Position numbers and translations under genes: made by a program
From: an uncultured Rhizobiaceae group bacterium
GTDB lineage: Bacteria; Pseudomonadota; Alphaproteobacteria; Rhizobiales; Rhizobiaceae
Reading direction: 5' to 3'
Length of the DNA: 64,000 nt
Assembly: GCA_937930845.1 (NCBI GenBank)
Contig: CALHBJ010000013.1
Span: 1-64,000, forward strand
Part shown: piece after piece, positions 48,041 through 57,164 of the stretch
How positions within the stretch are numbered: position 1 is the stretch's first letter
How the letters are laid out: each line of letters opens with the position of its first letter
The notes under the pieces: generated by a model
Database searches by the model: none
Told to the model about the DNA's origin: nothing
The model's input: only the letters and a program-made list of their open reading frames with translations

Positions 48041-49356
48041 GTCTTCTCCTCCGAACGTTTCTCAATTCGCAGGATGAAAACAGACACCACAATGAGCAAT
48101 CCACCCAGCAAGGCGTATATCAATGCGGTCAGTTGCAACGACCCCATGACCTGAAGATAGGAAACGAGCAATGCGATCAAAAAGGTTGCATAGCCCGTCA
48201 ATGAGAGAAAACGCGATTCAAGCCGCCAGCCAAAGCGGACAAACCAAATGCCCAGGAAGAAGCAAAACACCCACCTGGCGATTAAACCTATCAAGCCCCA
48301 TGCCGCCGTTTGTGTGAAATACACACATGCGATCATGACGATTGTGAGCGCGGCTGCGATTGGAAATACGATCTGATCGCGCATTAGCGGGCTGTTGCGC
48401 CCCCGCAACAACAACACCATTCCCAAACTCACGCAAAACGCGATGACAAGAGCCAGAACGGACAAGGACACAGCTCCGCTCATTGCCGATTGCTTGAACT
48501 GGCGCGTGGTGCTGGCAAAGGAAATGGCGATGCCTGCAATGGCGATGGCATGATAGGCCAGCAGCGGTCTTTCAAAGCCGAACAGGCCCTGTCGCCCCAC
48601 ATAACTGTACAGGACACCAGATGCCGACATGAGCAGCAGGGCAAATACAATCCACCAGACCGGATGTGTTATTTCAATATTGTGCGCCAGCAAAATGGCC
48701 AGCCAACCCAATGTCGACAGGGCCAGCAGATGCGCGGCCAGCCTGGAGCGGAAATATCGCGTGACCCATGCAAGGAGGATGATTGCAGCCGGATAGAAAT
48801 AAAATTGATCTATGCCAATGATGCTGGCGGCATCGCGATTGAATGGGGCGGCCATGAAAACCCAAATCGAGCCCAGCACGATTGTTGTGCACAATGCAGC
48901 CGTGGAACGCGACAGCAATGTCGTGACAAGCCCGCCGGTGGCCCACAGCAGAATTGCATTTTCCGGTTTGCCTTGCAGGTGAAACATTTGTGAGATCAGG
49001 ATAATAGCTGCACCAAATGCACCAATCCCAATGACAATAAATGCCGCCGACAATGCATCATATCCCCGCGATGCGCCAAACCAGGCCACCAGATAGGAAA
49101 GCCAAAGCGCGCCAAACAACAGGCCCAATCTGTATATGCGGGGCATCTGATCCCAATTTGCTGCCACGAAGGCGATCAATGCCGCCAGCACCAACAGGCC
49201 ACCGAGCATGGCAACAATGCCACCAAACGTGGTCGAATACTTCTCGTCCACGACACGTTTGAGCAGTCTATCGCGGGTGTGGGCGTCAATCAGTCCGTCA
49301 ACCTGCCAGGCAAGAAGGTCTTCTTTCAGCCTGGAAGCATAGTTGAATGCGATCAT
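48037..49356 (-). CDS. DUF2157 polytopic membrane protein
   Basis: About 439 residues from ATG 49356 (AGGA upstream). A soluble N-terminal region of about 50 residues (LKEDLLAWQVDGLIDAHTRDRLL) with the DUF2157 pattern, then some twelve membrane segments. Function unknown; occurs as a pair with the GDYXXLXY protein. A 234-base gap separates it from the divergent DUF1127 gene. Confidence 0.8.
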   Translation of the reverse strand: MIAFNYASRLKEDLLAWQVDGLIDAHTRDRLLKRVVDEKYSTTFGGIVAMLGGLLVLAALIAFVAANWDQMPRIYRLGLLFGALWLSYLVAWFGASRGYDALSAAFIVIGIGAFGAAIILISQMFHLQGKPENAILLWATGGLVTTLLSRSTAALCTTIVLGSIWVFMAAPFNRDAASIIGIDQFYFYPAAIILLAWVTRYFRSRLAAHLLALSTLGWLAILLAHNIEITHPVWWIVFALLLMSASGVLYSYVGRQGLFGFERPLLAYHAIAIAGIAISFASTTRQFKQSAMSGAVSLSVLALVIAFCVSLGMVLLLRGRNSPLMRDQIVFPIAAALTIVMIACVYFTQTAAWGLIGLIARWVFCFFLGIWFVRFGWRLESRFLSLTGYATFLIALLVSYLQVMGSLQLTALIYALLGGLLIVVSVFILRIEKRSEEKT

Positions 49357-49590
49357 CTGACAGTCCTGTGGCAACGGGAATAGGCAATGTTAATAATCGT
49401 TTCATATTTAAGACGAAATTGCGACCGCACTTGCACAATTTGCATGGCTTCCCTGCATCCTTTGCGTTCGTAATTTTTTCCCAAAACCCTATTTGTCAAA
49501 CATCGAAGGACGCAAACGAACACGGCCTTCAAAACAGACACATCAGATACGGTCAGCGCGAATTGCTGACGCCTAGAAGGAAGAAGCAAA

Positions 49591-49740
49591 ATGGACATCT
49601 TTAACAACATCCGCACATGGAACCGCGTTCGTCAGACTCGCAACGAACTTTACAGCCTTTCCACACGCGAACTGAATGACCTTGGCATCGCCCGCGGCGA
49701 TATCCCGTTCATTGCCAAACGCGCTGCGCGCAGCAACTAA
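49591..49740 (+). CDS. DUF1127 small protein (CcaF1-like)
   Basis: 49 residues: MDIFNNIRTWNRVRQTRNEL followed by YSLSTRELNDLGIARGDIP and an Arg-rich end. The LSTRELxDLGIxRxDI core is the DUF1127 signature. GAAGGAAG lies upstream. In Rhodobacter sphaeroides the DUF1127 protein CcaF1 is an RNA-binding protein encoded just upstream of CcsR RNAs, which are processed from its transcript; the same layout is present here. Confidence 0.88.
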   Translation: MDIFNNIRTWNRVRQTRNELYSLSTRELNDLGIARGDIPFIAKRAARSN

Positions 49741-49858
49741 AACAGATTTAGCGGAACTTTCCTCCTCCCAGTTCCGCTAGACTTTCGCTGATACTCTCCT
49801 CCCATCAGCGAAAACAAGAAACGCTCACTGGATCCTCCTCCCCCAGTGAGCGTTTTTT
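49741..49858 (+). ncRNA. Triple CcsR/cuckoo-type hairpin RNA
   Basis: Three tandem perfect stem-loops begin nine bases after the DUF1127 stop: stems 49749-49758/49770-49779 (10 bp), 49783-49792/49804-49813 (10 bp) and 49819-49830/49844-49855 (12 bp, ending in a T run). Every loop carries an anti-Shine-Dalgarno motif: TTCCTCCTCCC, ACTCTCCTCCC and GATCCTCCTCCCC. This is the hallmark of the CcsR/cuckoo sRNA family of alphaproteobacteria, stress-induced and processed from the DUF1127 mRNA. The three stems differ in sequence, so the loops are what is kept. Confidence 0.85.
49819..49858 (+). terminator. Rho-independent terminator (third cuckoo hairpin)
   Basis: AAACGCTCACTG pairs with CAGTGAGCGTTT over 12 bases and runs into six T (49853-49858). 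It ends the DUF1127-sRNA transcript and at the same time presents the third C-rich loop. Confidence 0.88.
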
Positions 49859-49912
49859 ATTGTCTGAATTTCATTATATGTGCGGTTTGGCCTGACGGAC
49901 TTGGCGGGCGCT

Positions 49913-50545
49913 TTACAGATCGAAGCTGTCGCGCACCTGACGCCACTTGGCGTATTCCATGATCTGGGCAGATTGCCCGTTTTCCCGATACCAGCTGTCA
50001 ACTGTCCAGCGTTTGCCGCTGGCATCGCGCATGGTGGCCGATTTATGAGGGTAGCGGCCGTCAATGATCAAACCACGTTCGGCAAAATGCTTGTCGGGGT
50101 TATGGTGTTTCAACAGGCCCAGGGATTTCAGGTGAAACAGATAGCTGGTTGTGTTGAGAGATTCATCAACACAATCCATCTGGCCACGTATGCCGTTATA
50201 TCGCGCATTGGCCTTCGCCTGGTCTGGGCGAAAGCGCAATTTATTGCGCGTCATTTTCTCCATTTCACCAATGGCCAGGGCAATCGAGGCCCGTTCATCT
50301 GCCGGTGACTGGGTGTTTTTGCCCATAATCTGGCGAAGAACTTCATTGTCTTCGGCGTTGAATGAGAACTTCTCCTCAATCGCGCATCCAAAACCGGAAC
50401 ACAATTTGATCAGTTTTGCAGGCGCGGCGTAATTGGCGCTCAATGTGGAGGTATTTTGTGCCGATGTGCATCCCGCCAGCAACAGCATCCCAAAGACCGC
50501 CGCCCATGGATTGTCACTGCGCAAAATATTCAATGCCCGTACCAA
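49913..50545 (-). CDS. Putative lipoprotein, unknown
   Basis: 210 residues from TTG 50545. Residues 18-26 (GMLLLAGC) give a lipobox with Cys26 as the predicted lipidated residue. The rest is soluble: KLIKLCSGFGCAIEEKFSFN, IGEMEKMTRNKLRFRPDQAKANARYNG, then DESLNTTSYLFHLKSLGLLKHH and SWYRENGQSAQIMEYAKWRQV. A conserved alphaproteobacterial look, but no named family is recalled. Convergent end to the cuckoo RNA locus, 54 bases from its terminator. Confidence 0.65.
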   Translation of the reverse strand: MVRALNILRSDNPWAAVFGMLLLAGCTSAQNTSTLSANYAAPAKLIKLCSGFGCAIEEKFSFNAEDNEVLRQIMGKNTQSPADERASIALAIGEMEKMTRNKLRFRPDQAKANARYNGIRGQMDCVDESLNTTSYLFHLKSLGLLKHHNPDKHFAERGLIIDGRYPHKSATMRDASGKRWTVDSWYRENGQSAQIMEYAKWRQVRDSFDL

Positions 50546-50725
50546 TTTGGATTGTGCCCGTTTTGAAAGTTGTCACCGGGTTGCTAACAAAATTCAGCCT
50601 TCCCCGCCAGATGGCGGACCTTCACAATTCAAACAGGCCAAACAAACCGATTGCGACCATCGGCAGGCATGCCGACACCTCATTTGGTGTTGAACCCTGT
50701 GACGTGCGCGCTTAAGACAAGTGCC

Positions 50726-52141
50726 ATGAAAACACAAAAAACACATGTCGTCGGCGGGGGCTTGGCCGGTTCGGAAGCTGCCTGGCAACTGGCCATGCGC
50801 GGCCACGAAGTCGTGCTCCATGAAATGCGTCCCGTTCGTGGCACTGCAGCCCATCAGGGCGAAGATTTGGCTGAGCTGGTCTGTTCCAATTCCTTTAGAT
50901 CAGACGACCACAATGCCAATGCAGTGGGCCTGTTGCACGAGGAAATGCGGCGCGCCGGATCATTGATCATGCGCTGCGCCGACGCTCACAAGGTGCCCGC
51001 AGGTTCTGCACTGGCGGTAGATCGCAACGGTTTCGCCCAGGCGGTGACCGAAGCAATAGACTCCCATCCCAATATTACAGTTTCGCGCGAAGAAGTGACC
51101 GGATTGCCGCCAGCGGACTGGGGCCCAACCATCCTTGCCACGGGACCGTTAACCGCGCCTCACCTGGCTGAAGCGATTGCCGCTGAAACCGGCGAAGATG
51201 CCCTATCCTTTTTCGATGCGATTGCGCCGATTGTCCATTTCGACAGTATTGATCTGGATATTGCCTGGTTCCAGTCGCGCTATGACAAGGTTGGCCCCGG
51301 CGGCAACGGCAAGGATTATATCAATTGCCCCATGGACCGGGATCAGTATGAGGCATTTATCGACAAGCTTGTGGTGGGTGAAAAAGCGGAATTCAAGGAA
51401 TGGGAGCATGTGCCCTATTTCGACGCCTGCCTGCCAATTGAGATTATGGCAGAGCGTGGCAGGGAAACGTTACGCCACGGCCCCATGAAACCCATGGGCC
51501 TGACCAATGCCCACAAACCCGATGAAAAAGCTTATGCGGTTGTTCAATTGCGCCAGGACAACGCACTTGGCACGCTTTACAATATGGTGGGATTTCAAAC
51601 GAAGTTGAAATATGGGGCGCAGGCCGATGTTCTTCGTTCCATTCCAGGCCTGGAAAACGCAGAATTTGCGCGGTTGGGTGGTTTGCACCGCAATACCTAT
51701 TTGAATTCACCGACGCTGTTGGACGAGACGCTGCGCCTTAAATCCAGGCCGCAGATTCGTTTTGCCGGCCAGATCACCGGTTGCGAAGGCTATGTGGAAT
51801 CTGCCGCGATTGGCTTGCTGACCGGGCGTTTTCTGGCCGAGGAAGCTGCAGGCGAAGCCCCGTCATTGCCACCGGAAACAACGGCTTTTGGCGCCTTGTT
51901 GAACCACATCACCAAGGGCCATATCGCCTATGATGAAGGCATGGGGCGCAAGTCGTTCCAGCCGATGAACGTAAATTTCGGCCTGTTTCCACCGGTGCAA
52001 ATTCAAAAACCAGCAGATCACGTGGGCCGTTGGCGCGGCAAAGAAAAGGGCGCGGCGAAAAAGCTGGCCGTCACCAGTCGCGCACTGGAAGATGTGATGG
52101 ATTGGTTAGAAGACGGTACAAGCGCACAGGCCGCAGAATAG
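50726..52141 (+). CDS. trmFO: Folate-dependent tRNA U54 methyltransferase
   Basis: 471 residues from ATG 50726; the earlier frame lacks a signal. FAD-binding [19 protein letters not shown] near the start; family strings [45 protein letters not shown] and [20 protein letters not shown]. It makes 5-methyluridine at position 54 of tRNAs from methylenetetrahydrofolate. Confidence 0.95.
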   Translation: MKTQKTHVVGGGLAGSEAAWQLAMRGHEVVLHEMRPVRGTAAHQGEDLAELVCSNSFRSDDHNANAVGLLHEEMRRAGSLIMRCADAHKVPAGSALAVDRNGFAQAVTEAIDSHPNITVSREEVTGLPPADWGPTILATGPLTAPHLAEAIAAETGEDALSFFDAIAPIVHFDSIDLDIAWFQSRYDKVGPGGNGKDYINCPMDRDQYEAFIDKLVVGEKAEFKEWEHVPYFDACLPIEIMAERGRETLRHGPMKPMGLTNAHKPDEKAYAVVQLRQDNALGTLYNMVGFQTKLKYGAQADVLRSIPGLENAEFARLGGLHRNTYLNSPTLLDETLRLKSRPQIRFAGQITGCEGYVESAAIGLLTGRFLAEEAAGEAPSLPPETTAFGALLNHITKGHIAYDEGMGRKSFQPMNVNFGLFPPVQIQKPADHVGRWRGKEKGAAKKLAVTSRALEDVMDWLEDGTSAQAAE

Positions 52142-52161
52142 GCCTGGCCGTGTGCCAAACA

Positions 52162-52566
52162 TCAATAGGGCACTGAACGTCCGTCCAGCCGATCGCCCAA
52201 TACGTCAATCAGCCCCTGCTCATACATGTAATAGCGGGCCGTTCGCGTGCCATAGGTTTCATAATAGGCATCGGATTGCTGAATCATTTCTTCGATTTCC
52301 GACAGCCGTTCGCCATCGGACATGAGTTCGTCTTCAACGCGAGCCAGAATTTCATTGGCCTGAATGCAAAGTGCTTTACGCAACTTTTCGTCGATATCGA
52401 TTGCCATATTGCCAAGCTGTCGCATCCGCTCTGCACATGCCACATGGAAATTGATTTCCTGCTTCCATGAAACATCGGATCCGGCTTTTGCACGCCATGC
52501 ATCTTCAGTTGCCTTGGCACACATGCCGCGCAACTTTTTCTTCCATTCACTGACAGGTTTGTCCAC
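52162..52566 (-). CDS. Unknown soluble protein, 134 residues
   Basis: Not recognised. Start is GTG 52566 with GGAGC upstream. Mostly helical: WKKKLRGMCAKATEDAWRAKAG, ERMRQLGNMAIDIDEKLRKALCIQANEILARVEDEL and RLSEIEEMIQQSDAYYETYG, ending DVLGDRLDGRSVPY. No membrane segment. Convergent with trmFO, 20 bases apart. Confidence 0.6.
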   Translation of the reverse strand: MDKPVSEWKKKLRGMCAKATEDAWRAKAGSDVSWKQEINFHVACAERMRQLGNMAIDIDEKLRKALCIQANEILARVEDELMSDGERLSEIEEMIQQSDAYYETYGTRTARYYMYEQGLIDVLGDRLDGRSVPY

Positions 52567-52672
52567 GAATCTGCTCCAGAATCAAATTCACGCCTTGCTG
52601 CCCCCGTATTCCACATAGTGGAAACCTATTAACAAAGCAGTAATCCGAAGTTTCGAATTGTTTACACCAATC

Positions 52673-53530
52673 TCACCGCGGGCCGCGCCACAACGCCCAC
52701 TGGCGTGCGATCTGGGACAGTTCAACAGGACCGTTGAGCAATGTAGCGGGCGTGCGTTGCATTGAATTCAGGTAGGCACGGGTCAATGCCAGCGGACGAT
52801 AGATGCTGCGCGTTTCATCAGCCAGGCCACCCAATGCAGCGATGGCCTGCCCAAGATGTTCGCGGCCAAAATCAACCATCCCTTTGATTAATGACACATG
52901 TTGCTCGCCCAGGGGTTCCAGAAATTGTTCCACGCTCAATCCGGCAGCCGCCACCAGATCGAGGGGCACAAAACACTGGCCCTTGGCGTGACTCCTTGCC
53001 AGGTTTTGAAGCACAAATATTGCCCCGGTGGCACAGCCCGCATGGCCGCTGGCGGTCGTTGCCGGTCCCGCTTCATCATCCAGGCCTAAGGTTTCGTCTG
53101 CCAGAAGCTGAAACAGCACGGAACGTGTTTCACCGCACCACCCTTCCAACATGTGCCTGGATTCCATGGGGTCTTGATAGAGTTCAAAAACATGCGCTTC
53201 CAGTTTAGCGCTGAGCGCTTTGCGCCAAAACGGCCTTTGGGCACAACTGCGCGTCAGCCAATCTGCCAGCGGGTGTCCGGCTGCTTCCTTTTCGCGGGTG
53301 CCTTCAATGACCTCGCGCCACCACTGCAAACGAATTTCACCGGCCAAGGGTTCGTGATTGGCACCAATGACGTTACCAATTTCCACGTGGAATGCGTGAA
53401 GGCCAAAAGCTGGCGTTTTCAGGGATTGAGGCAAAAGCAGATTGGCAAGATACATGTCCGGTGCGGACTGACGAACCAATGCAAGCCAGTGGTCAAATTC
53501 CTCTGGGCGGGCTTCCAATGGCTTTGGCAT
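52673..53530 (-). CDS. Squalene/phytoene synthase-like, NDUFAF6 type
   Basis: 285 residues from ATG 53530. It has the fold pattern of squalene/phytoene synthases (LHAFHVEIGNVIGANHEPLAGEIRLQWWREVI, and GAIFVLQNLARSHAKGQCFVP), but the two Asp-rich magnesium motifs are not intact, as in the mitochondrial complex I assembly factor NDUFAF6. A complex I assembly role is therefore more likely than carotenoid synthesis. Seven bases after the NDUFAF3-like gene. Confidence 0.75.
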   Translation of the reverse strand: MPKPLEARPEEFDHWLALVRQSAPDMYLANLLLPQSLKTPAFGLHAFHVEIGNVIGANHEPLAGEIRLQWWREVIEGTREKEAAGHPLADWLTRSCAQRPFWRKALSAKLEAHVFELYQDPMESRHMLEGWCGETRSVLFQLLADETLGLDDEAGPATTASGHAGCATGAIFVLQNLARSHAKGQCFVPLDLVAAAGLSVEQFLEPLGEQHVSLIKGMVDFGREHLGQAIAALGGLADETRSIYRPLALTRAYLNSMQRTPATLLNGPVELSQIARQWALWRGPR

Positions 53531-53537
53531 TGTGGGT

Positions 53538-53945
53538 TTATCCAACCGCCAGCAAGGCAGCGCCGATTGCCCGCCCCTCGGCAAGCAAAACATTGAATGT
53601 GCGCGCGGCAGCACCGGTGCTCATGACATCAATGCGAATGCCCTTGCGCGCAAATTCTTCTTTCAGAGCCGGTGCCAGGGGCACCAGGTCGTCCCCGGTG
53701 CCAAACAAGATAATCTCGACCTCCGTTTCACCCAAAATGCGCTGACAGGTTTCAGGCGTGATTTCATCGGGCTTTGTCGGTGTCCAGCCATAAATCCCAC
53801 TGGGCAGGCACAAAATGCTGCCCTTGTGCGACATGTCGGCAAAGCGAAAACCGCCATTGCCATAGGTATCGACCGGGGCGCGGCCAGGAAAATGGGCCGC
53901 ACGTATTTCCAGGCCGGCATTGGACCGGGATCCGGTCAACGCCAT
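53538..53945 (-). CDS. Mth938/NDUFAF3-like protein (DUF498)
   Basis: 135 residues of the Mth938-like domain: GSILCLPSGIYGWTPTKPDEIT...EVEIILFGTGDDLVPLAPALKEEFARKGIRIDVMSTGAAARTFNVLLAEGR. The mitochondrial relative is complex I assembly factor NDUFAF3, whose alphaproteobacterial homologues sit with secDF genes as here. Abuts secDF. Confidence 0.82.
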   Translation of the reverse strand: MALTGSRSNAGLEIRAAHFPGRAPVDTYGNGGFRFADMSHKGSILCLPSGIYGWTPTKPDEITPETCQRILGETEVEIILFGTGDDLVPLAPALKEEFARKGIRIDVMSTGAAARTFNVLLAEGRAIGAALLAVG

Positions 53946-56525
53946 TTACTGGACTTCCTGTGCTTCCTGCCCCGAATAGGGCGATGGATCGTTTCGTTCC
54001 ATCGCGCCGGGCCGCAGGTTGAACAGAATCAACACCGGTGAGGCGATGAAGATTGACGAATATGTCCCGATCAAAATGCCGAAGATCATGGCAAAGGTGA
54101 ACCCGCGCAACACTTCCCCACCGAGGAAATACAGCGCCAAAAGGGCCAACAGGGTTGTGACAGATGTCATCACCGTGCGGGACAATGTGTCGTTGATCGA
54201 CATGTCCAACAGCTCACGAATGGGTTTTTTCTTATATTTTCGTAAATTTTCGCGGATTCGGTCATAGACCACCACCGTATCGTTCAACGAATAGCCCACA
54301 ATGGTCAAAATGGCGGCGATGGACGACAGAGAAAACTCAATCTGGAGTATGGCAAACATGCCGATGGTCAAAATTACATCGTGCGTCGTTGCAACCACTG
54401 CTCCCACAGCAAACTGCCATTCAAAGCGGAACCAGATGTAGACCATAATCGCCAACAGCGAGACCAGAACAGCAATTGTGCCTGCCTGGGCCAATTCGCC
54501 CGACACGGTTGGTCCCACAACTTCCTGACGGCGGAATTCGTGGTCGCCATCCATGACATTGCGCACTTTTGCAAGCGCACTCTGTTCGGCATTATCACCG
54601 CCTTTTTGACTTTCGATGCGGATCAGCAGTTCATTGGGGTTGCCAAATTCCTGGACCTGCACATCGCCGAGGTTCAAGTCCGACAGGCGCGAGCGCACAT
54701 CGGCCAGATCCGCAACAGCTTGCTGCGACTTGTACTCGATCAGCGTACCGCCCTTGAAATCGATGCCGTAGTTGAGGTCGTTGACGACAAACGCACCCAG
54801 CGAACCGACCAACAAAATGGCAGACAGCGGGAACGAGATTTTGCGATAGATCATGAACCGCAACAGGGTTCCGTATTTGACCAATTGGATAAGCCCCTTG
54901 GGCAATTCCTTGGGGCGCTGCCACCGCATCCACAGGGTCACCAACAGGCGTGTCAGCGTGAACGCGGTGAATACGGAAGTCAGGATGCCGATGGCCAGTG
55001 TCACGGCAAATCCGCGAATTGGGCCGGACCCAAGATAGAACAGGATGAATGCGGCGATGAGCGTTGTGATATTCGCATCAAGAATGGTCGCCATGGCTTG
55101 CCGGAAGCCAATATCGATGGACTGGACGATGGACCGCCCTGCCCGTCGTTCTTCACGAATGCGCTCGTAGATCAGCACGTTGGCGTCAACCGCCATACCC
55201 ATGGTCAAAACGATACCGGCGATTCCGGGCAATGTGAGGGTTGCACCAATGAGCGATAACAGACCCAGAATGATGATGATGTTGGCAGCAAGAGCGATGT
55301 TGGCAATAATGCCAAGCACGCCATAAGCGAGCAGCATGAAAATGATAACCAACACGCCAGCAACGATGGATGCGAACTGACCGGCATTGATGGAATCTTC
55401 GCCAAGGCCTGGACCAACGGTGCGCTCTTCAACAAATGTGATTTCCGCAGGCAAAGCACCCGCGCGCATCAAAACGGCGAGGTCATTGGCACTTTCAGCG
55501 GTAAAGCTGCCGGAAATCTGACCCGAACCGCCACAAATAGCATCCCGGATCACCGGCGCGGAAATGGATACATCATCAAGCAAAATCGCAAAGCGGTTGC
55601 CCACATTGGCCGAAGACCAGGTGCAAAACTGACGCGCGCCCTTGTTGTTGAAACGGAATGTGACGAGCGGCTCGTTGGTTTGCTGGTCAAAACCCTGTTG
55701 GGCATCAACCAGTTCCTCGCCGGAAATCGTCGCGCGCGATTTCACAACGATATTCGCCTCACCACTTTCCGGGTCGGAGGTTTCCACCAATCGCGAACCC
55801 ACGGGCGCACGTGCGCCATTGAGGATATCATTGACACTTGCGGTCTCATCCACGGCGTGGAAATTCAGCTTCGCTGTGGTGCCGATCACACCTTTCAACC
55901 GCTCGGGGTCATCAAAACCGGGCACCTGGACGATAATCCGGTCGACACCCTGACGCTGGATGATCGGCTCGGTGGTGCCCAATTCATCCACGCGGCGGCG
56001 GATAACTTCGATGGACTGGGACACAGCTGAACGAAGGCGCTCGTCGATCCCCTCGTCGGTCAGGGTGAATTCCAGAACAGTAGGCGAAGGCTGGCTGCGC
56101 TCAACTTCGACAACACCAAGACCGCCCAGAAGTGTCCCGGTGGGAATGACCGGATCGCTGAGGGAATCCAGGCGTTCAATGGCTTTCTCGCTGTCTTCTG
56201 CTTTAAGCAGGTTGAGCGTTACCTTGCCGTCCTTGCCGCGAATGCCGCCATAGCCAAGCGGGCCAAGTTCGCGGTTGCGCATGGATGTGCGCACATCGTC
56301 CAGCAGGATTTCCAGCCTTTCAGCCAGAATATCTTCCTTATTCACCTTTACCTGAAGGTGAACACCGCCCTGCAAATCAAGCCCAAGAGAGACCTGTTTC
56401 TTGGGCATCCAACTTGGCAGGGCTTCCAATTGCGATGGGTTAAGCAGGTTCGGTGCGGCGAGCAGGAACCCCAGAAAAACCGCCGACAGAATGCCGATAA
56501 CTTTCCACTTAGAAAAATGCAGCAT
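53946..56525 (-). CDS. secDF: Fused SecDF translocase subunit
   Basis: 859 residues with SecD (about 1-530) and SecF (about 545-859) in one chain, 12 membrane segments expected. SecD strings: SLGLDLQGGVHLQVKV, IIVQVPGFDDPERLKGVIG, GMAVDANVLIYERIREE; SecF strings: NYGIDFKGGTLIEYKS, SLNDTVVVYDRIRENLR. It uses the proton gradient to pull exported proteins from SecYEG. Downstream of yajC (56-base gap). Confidence 0.95.
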   Translation of the reverse strand: MLHFSKWKVIGILSAVFLGFLLAAPNLLNPSQLEALPSWMPKKQVSLGLDLQGGVHLQVKVNKEDILAERLEILLDDVRTSMRNRELGPLGYGGIRGKDGKVTLNLLKAEDSEKAIERLDSLSDPVIPTGTLLGGLGVVEVERSQPSPTVLEFTLTDEGIDERLRSAVSQSIEVIRRRVDELGTTEPIIQRQGVDRIIVQVPGFDDPERLKGVIGTTAKLNFHAVDETASVNDILNGARAPVGSRLVETSDPESGEANIVVKSRATISGEELVDAQQGFDQQTNEPLVTFRFNNKGARQFCTWSSANVGNRFAILLDDVSISAPVIRDAICGGSGQISGSFTAESANDLAVLMRAGALPAEITFVEERTVGPGLGEDSINAGQFASIVAGVLVIIFMLLAYGVLGIIANIALAANIIIILGLLSLIGATLTLPGIAGIVLTMGMAVDANVLIYERIREERRAGRSIVQSIDIGFRQAMATILDANITTLIAAFILFYLGSGPIRGFAVTLAIGILTSVFTAFTLTRLLVTLWMRWQRPKELPKGLIQLVKYGTLLRFMIYRKISFPLSAILLVGSLGAFVVNDLNYGIDFKGGTLIEYKSQQAVADLADVRSRLSDLNLGDVQVQEFGNPNELLIRIESQKGGDNAEQSALAKVRNVMDGDHEFRRQEVVGPTVSGELAQAGTIAVLVSLLAIMVYIWFRFEWQFAVGAVVATTHDVILTIGMFAILQIEFSLSSIAAILTIVGYSLNDTVVVYDRIRENLRKYKKKPIRELLDMSINDTLSRTVMTSVTTLLALLALYFLGGEVLRGFTFAMIFGILIGTYSSIFIASPVLILFNLRPGAMERNDPSPYSGQEAQEVQ

Positions 56526-56581
56526 GAATGCGTGTCCTGTTTGTTATCCGGCGGGCTGTCTGGGGAACGGCCGGGACTGTA

Positions 56582-56980
56582 TTATTTGGTTTTGTCAGCC
56601 TTGGTGGCTTTCGTAGCCCTGGCCGATTTCGCATCTTTGGCAGGCTTGTCATTGTCAGCCTTGACTGGCGCGCCTTTGACCCGCACGTCAGCAACCATGG
56701 AACGCAAAATCTTGACTTTGACATCGGTGGCGATCTGAACCTCCAGCTCGGTATCATCGATCACTTTCGTGACCTTGCCGATAATACCGCCACCGGTGAT
56801 GACGGTATCACTGCGGCGCACATTGCTGAGCATTTCTTCGCGGGTTTTCTGTTGCTGGCGCTGGGGGCGCAACACCAAGAACCACATGATACCAGCCACA
56901 AGGATGAGTGGAAACAACAGCTCAAAAATGCCGCCACCGACACCACCTGCAGTCTGCGCATAAGCCGGGGTAATAAACAT
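56582..56980 (-). CDS. yajC: Preprotein translocase subunit YajC
   Basis: 132 residues from ATG 56980; the longer frame upstream is not protein-like. One membrane segment (about 20-38, LLFPLILVAGIMWFLVLRPQ) followed by QRQQQKTREEMLSNVRRSDTVITGGGIIGKV and a Lys/Ala-rich tail. Joins SecDF in the holo-translocon. First gene of the yajC-secDF-NDUFAF3-NDUFAF6-like operon. Confidence 0.93.
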   Translation of the reverse strand: MFITPAYAQTAGGVGGGIFELLFPLILVAGIMWFLVLRPQRQQQKTREEMLSNVRRSDTVITGGGIIGKVTKVIDDTELEVQIATDVKVKILRSMVADVRVKGAPVKADNDKPAKDAKSARATKATKADKTK

Positions 56981-57164
56981 ACGTGAAACCTCTGAAAATA
57001 CGGGCTGAAAGCAAATCAGTCTCGCCCGGTGATATGTTGCGCGGAATATAGTGAACCGCCTGCCCATTGCAACACGCCCGGACATGATATTCCTGCAATT
57101 GTCTGTGTCCTTTTCCCTGCAACCAACCCATGTTAAGCGGCGGTAAACAGATTTGGGGAATGGC

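Noticed and set aside
49460-49495. RpoH-type promoter (TTGCG ... CCTATTT) before the DUF1127 gene
   Set aside because: The spacing between the two boxes is several bases too long; not claimed.
52673-53530. Carotenoid or hopanoid pathway gene (phytoene/squalene synthase)
   Set aside because: Asp-rich metal motifs not intact and context is Sec/NDUFAF3, so NDUFAF6-like is preferred.
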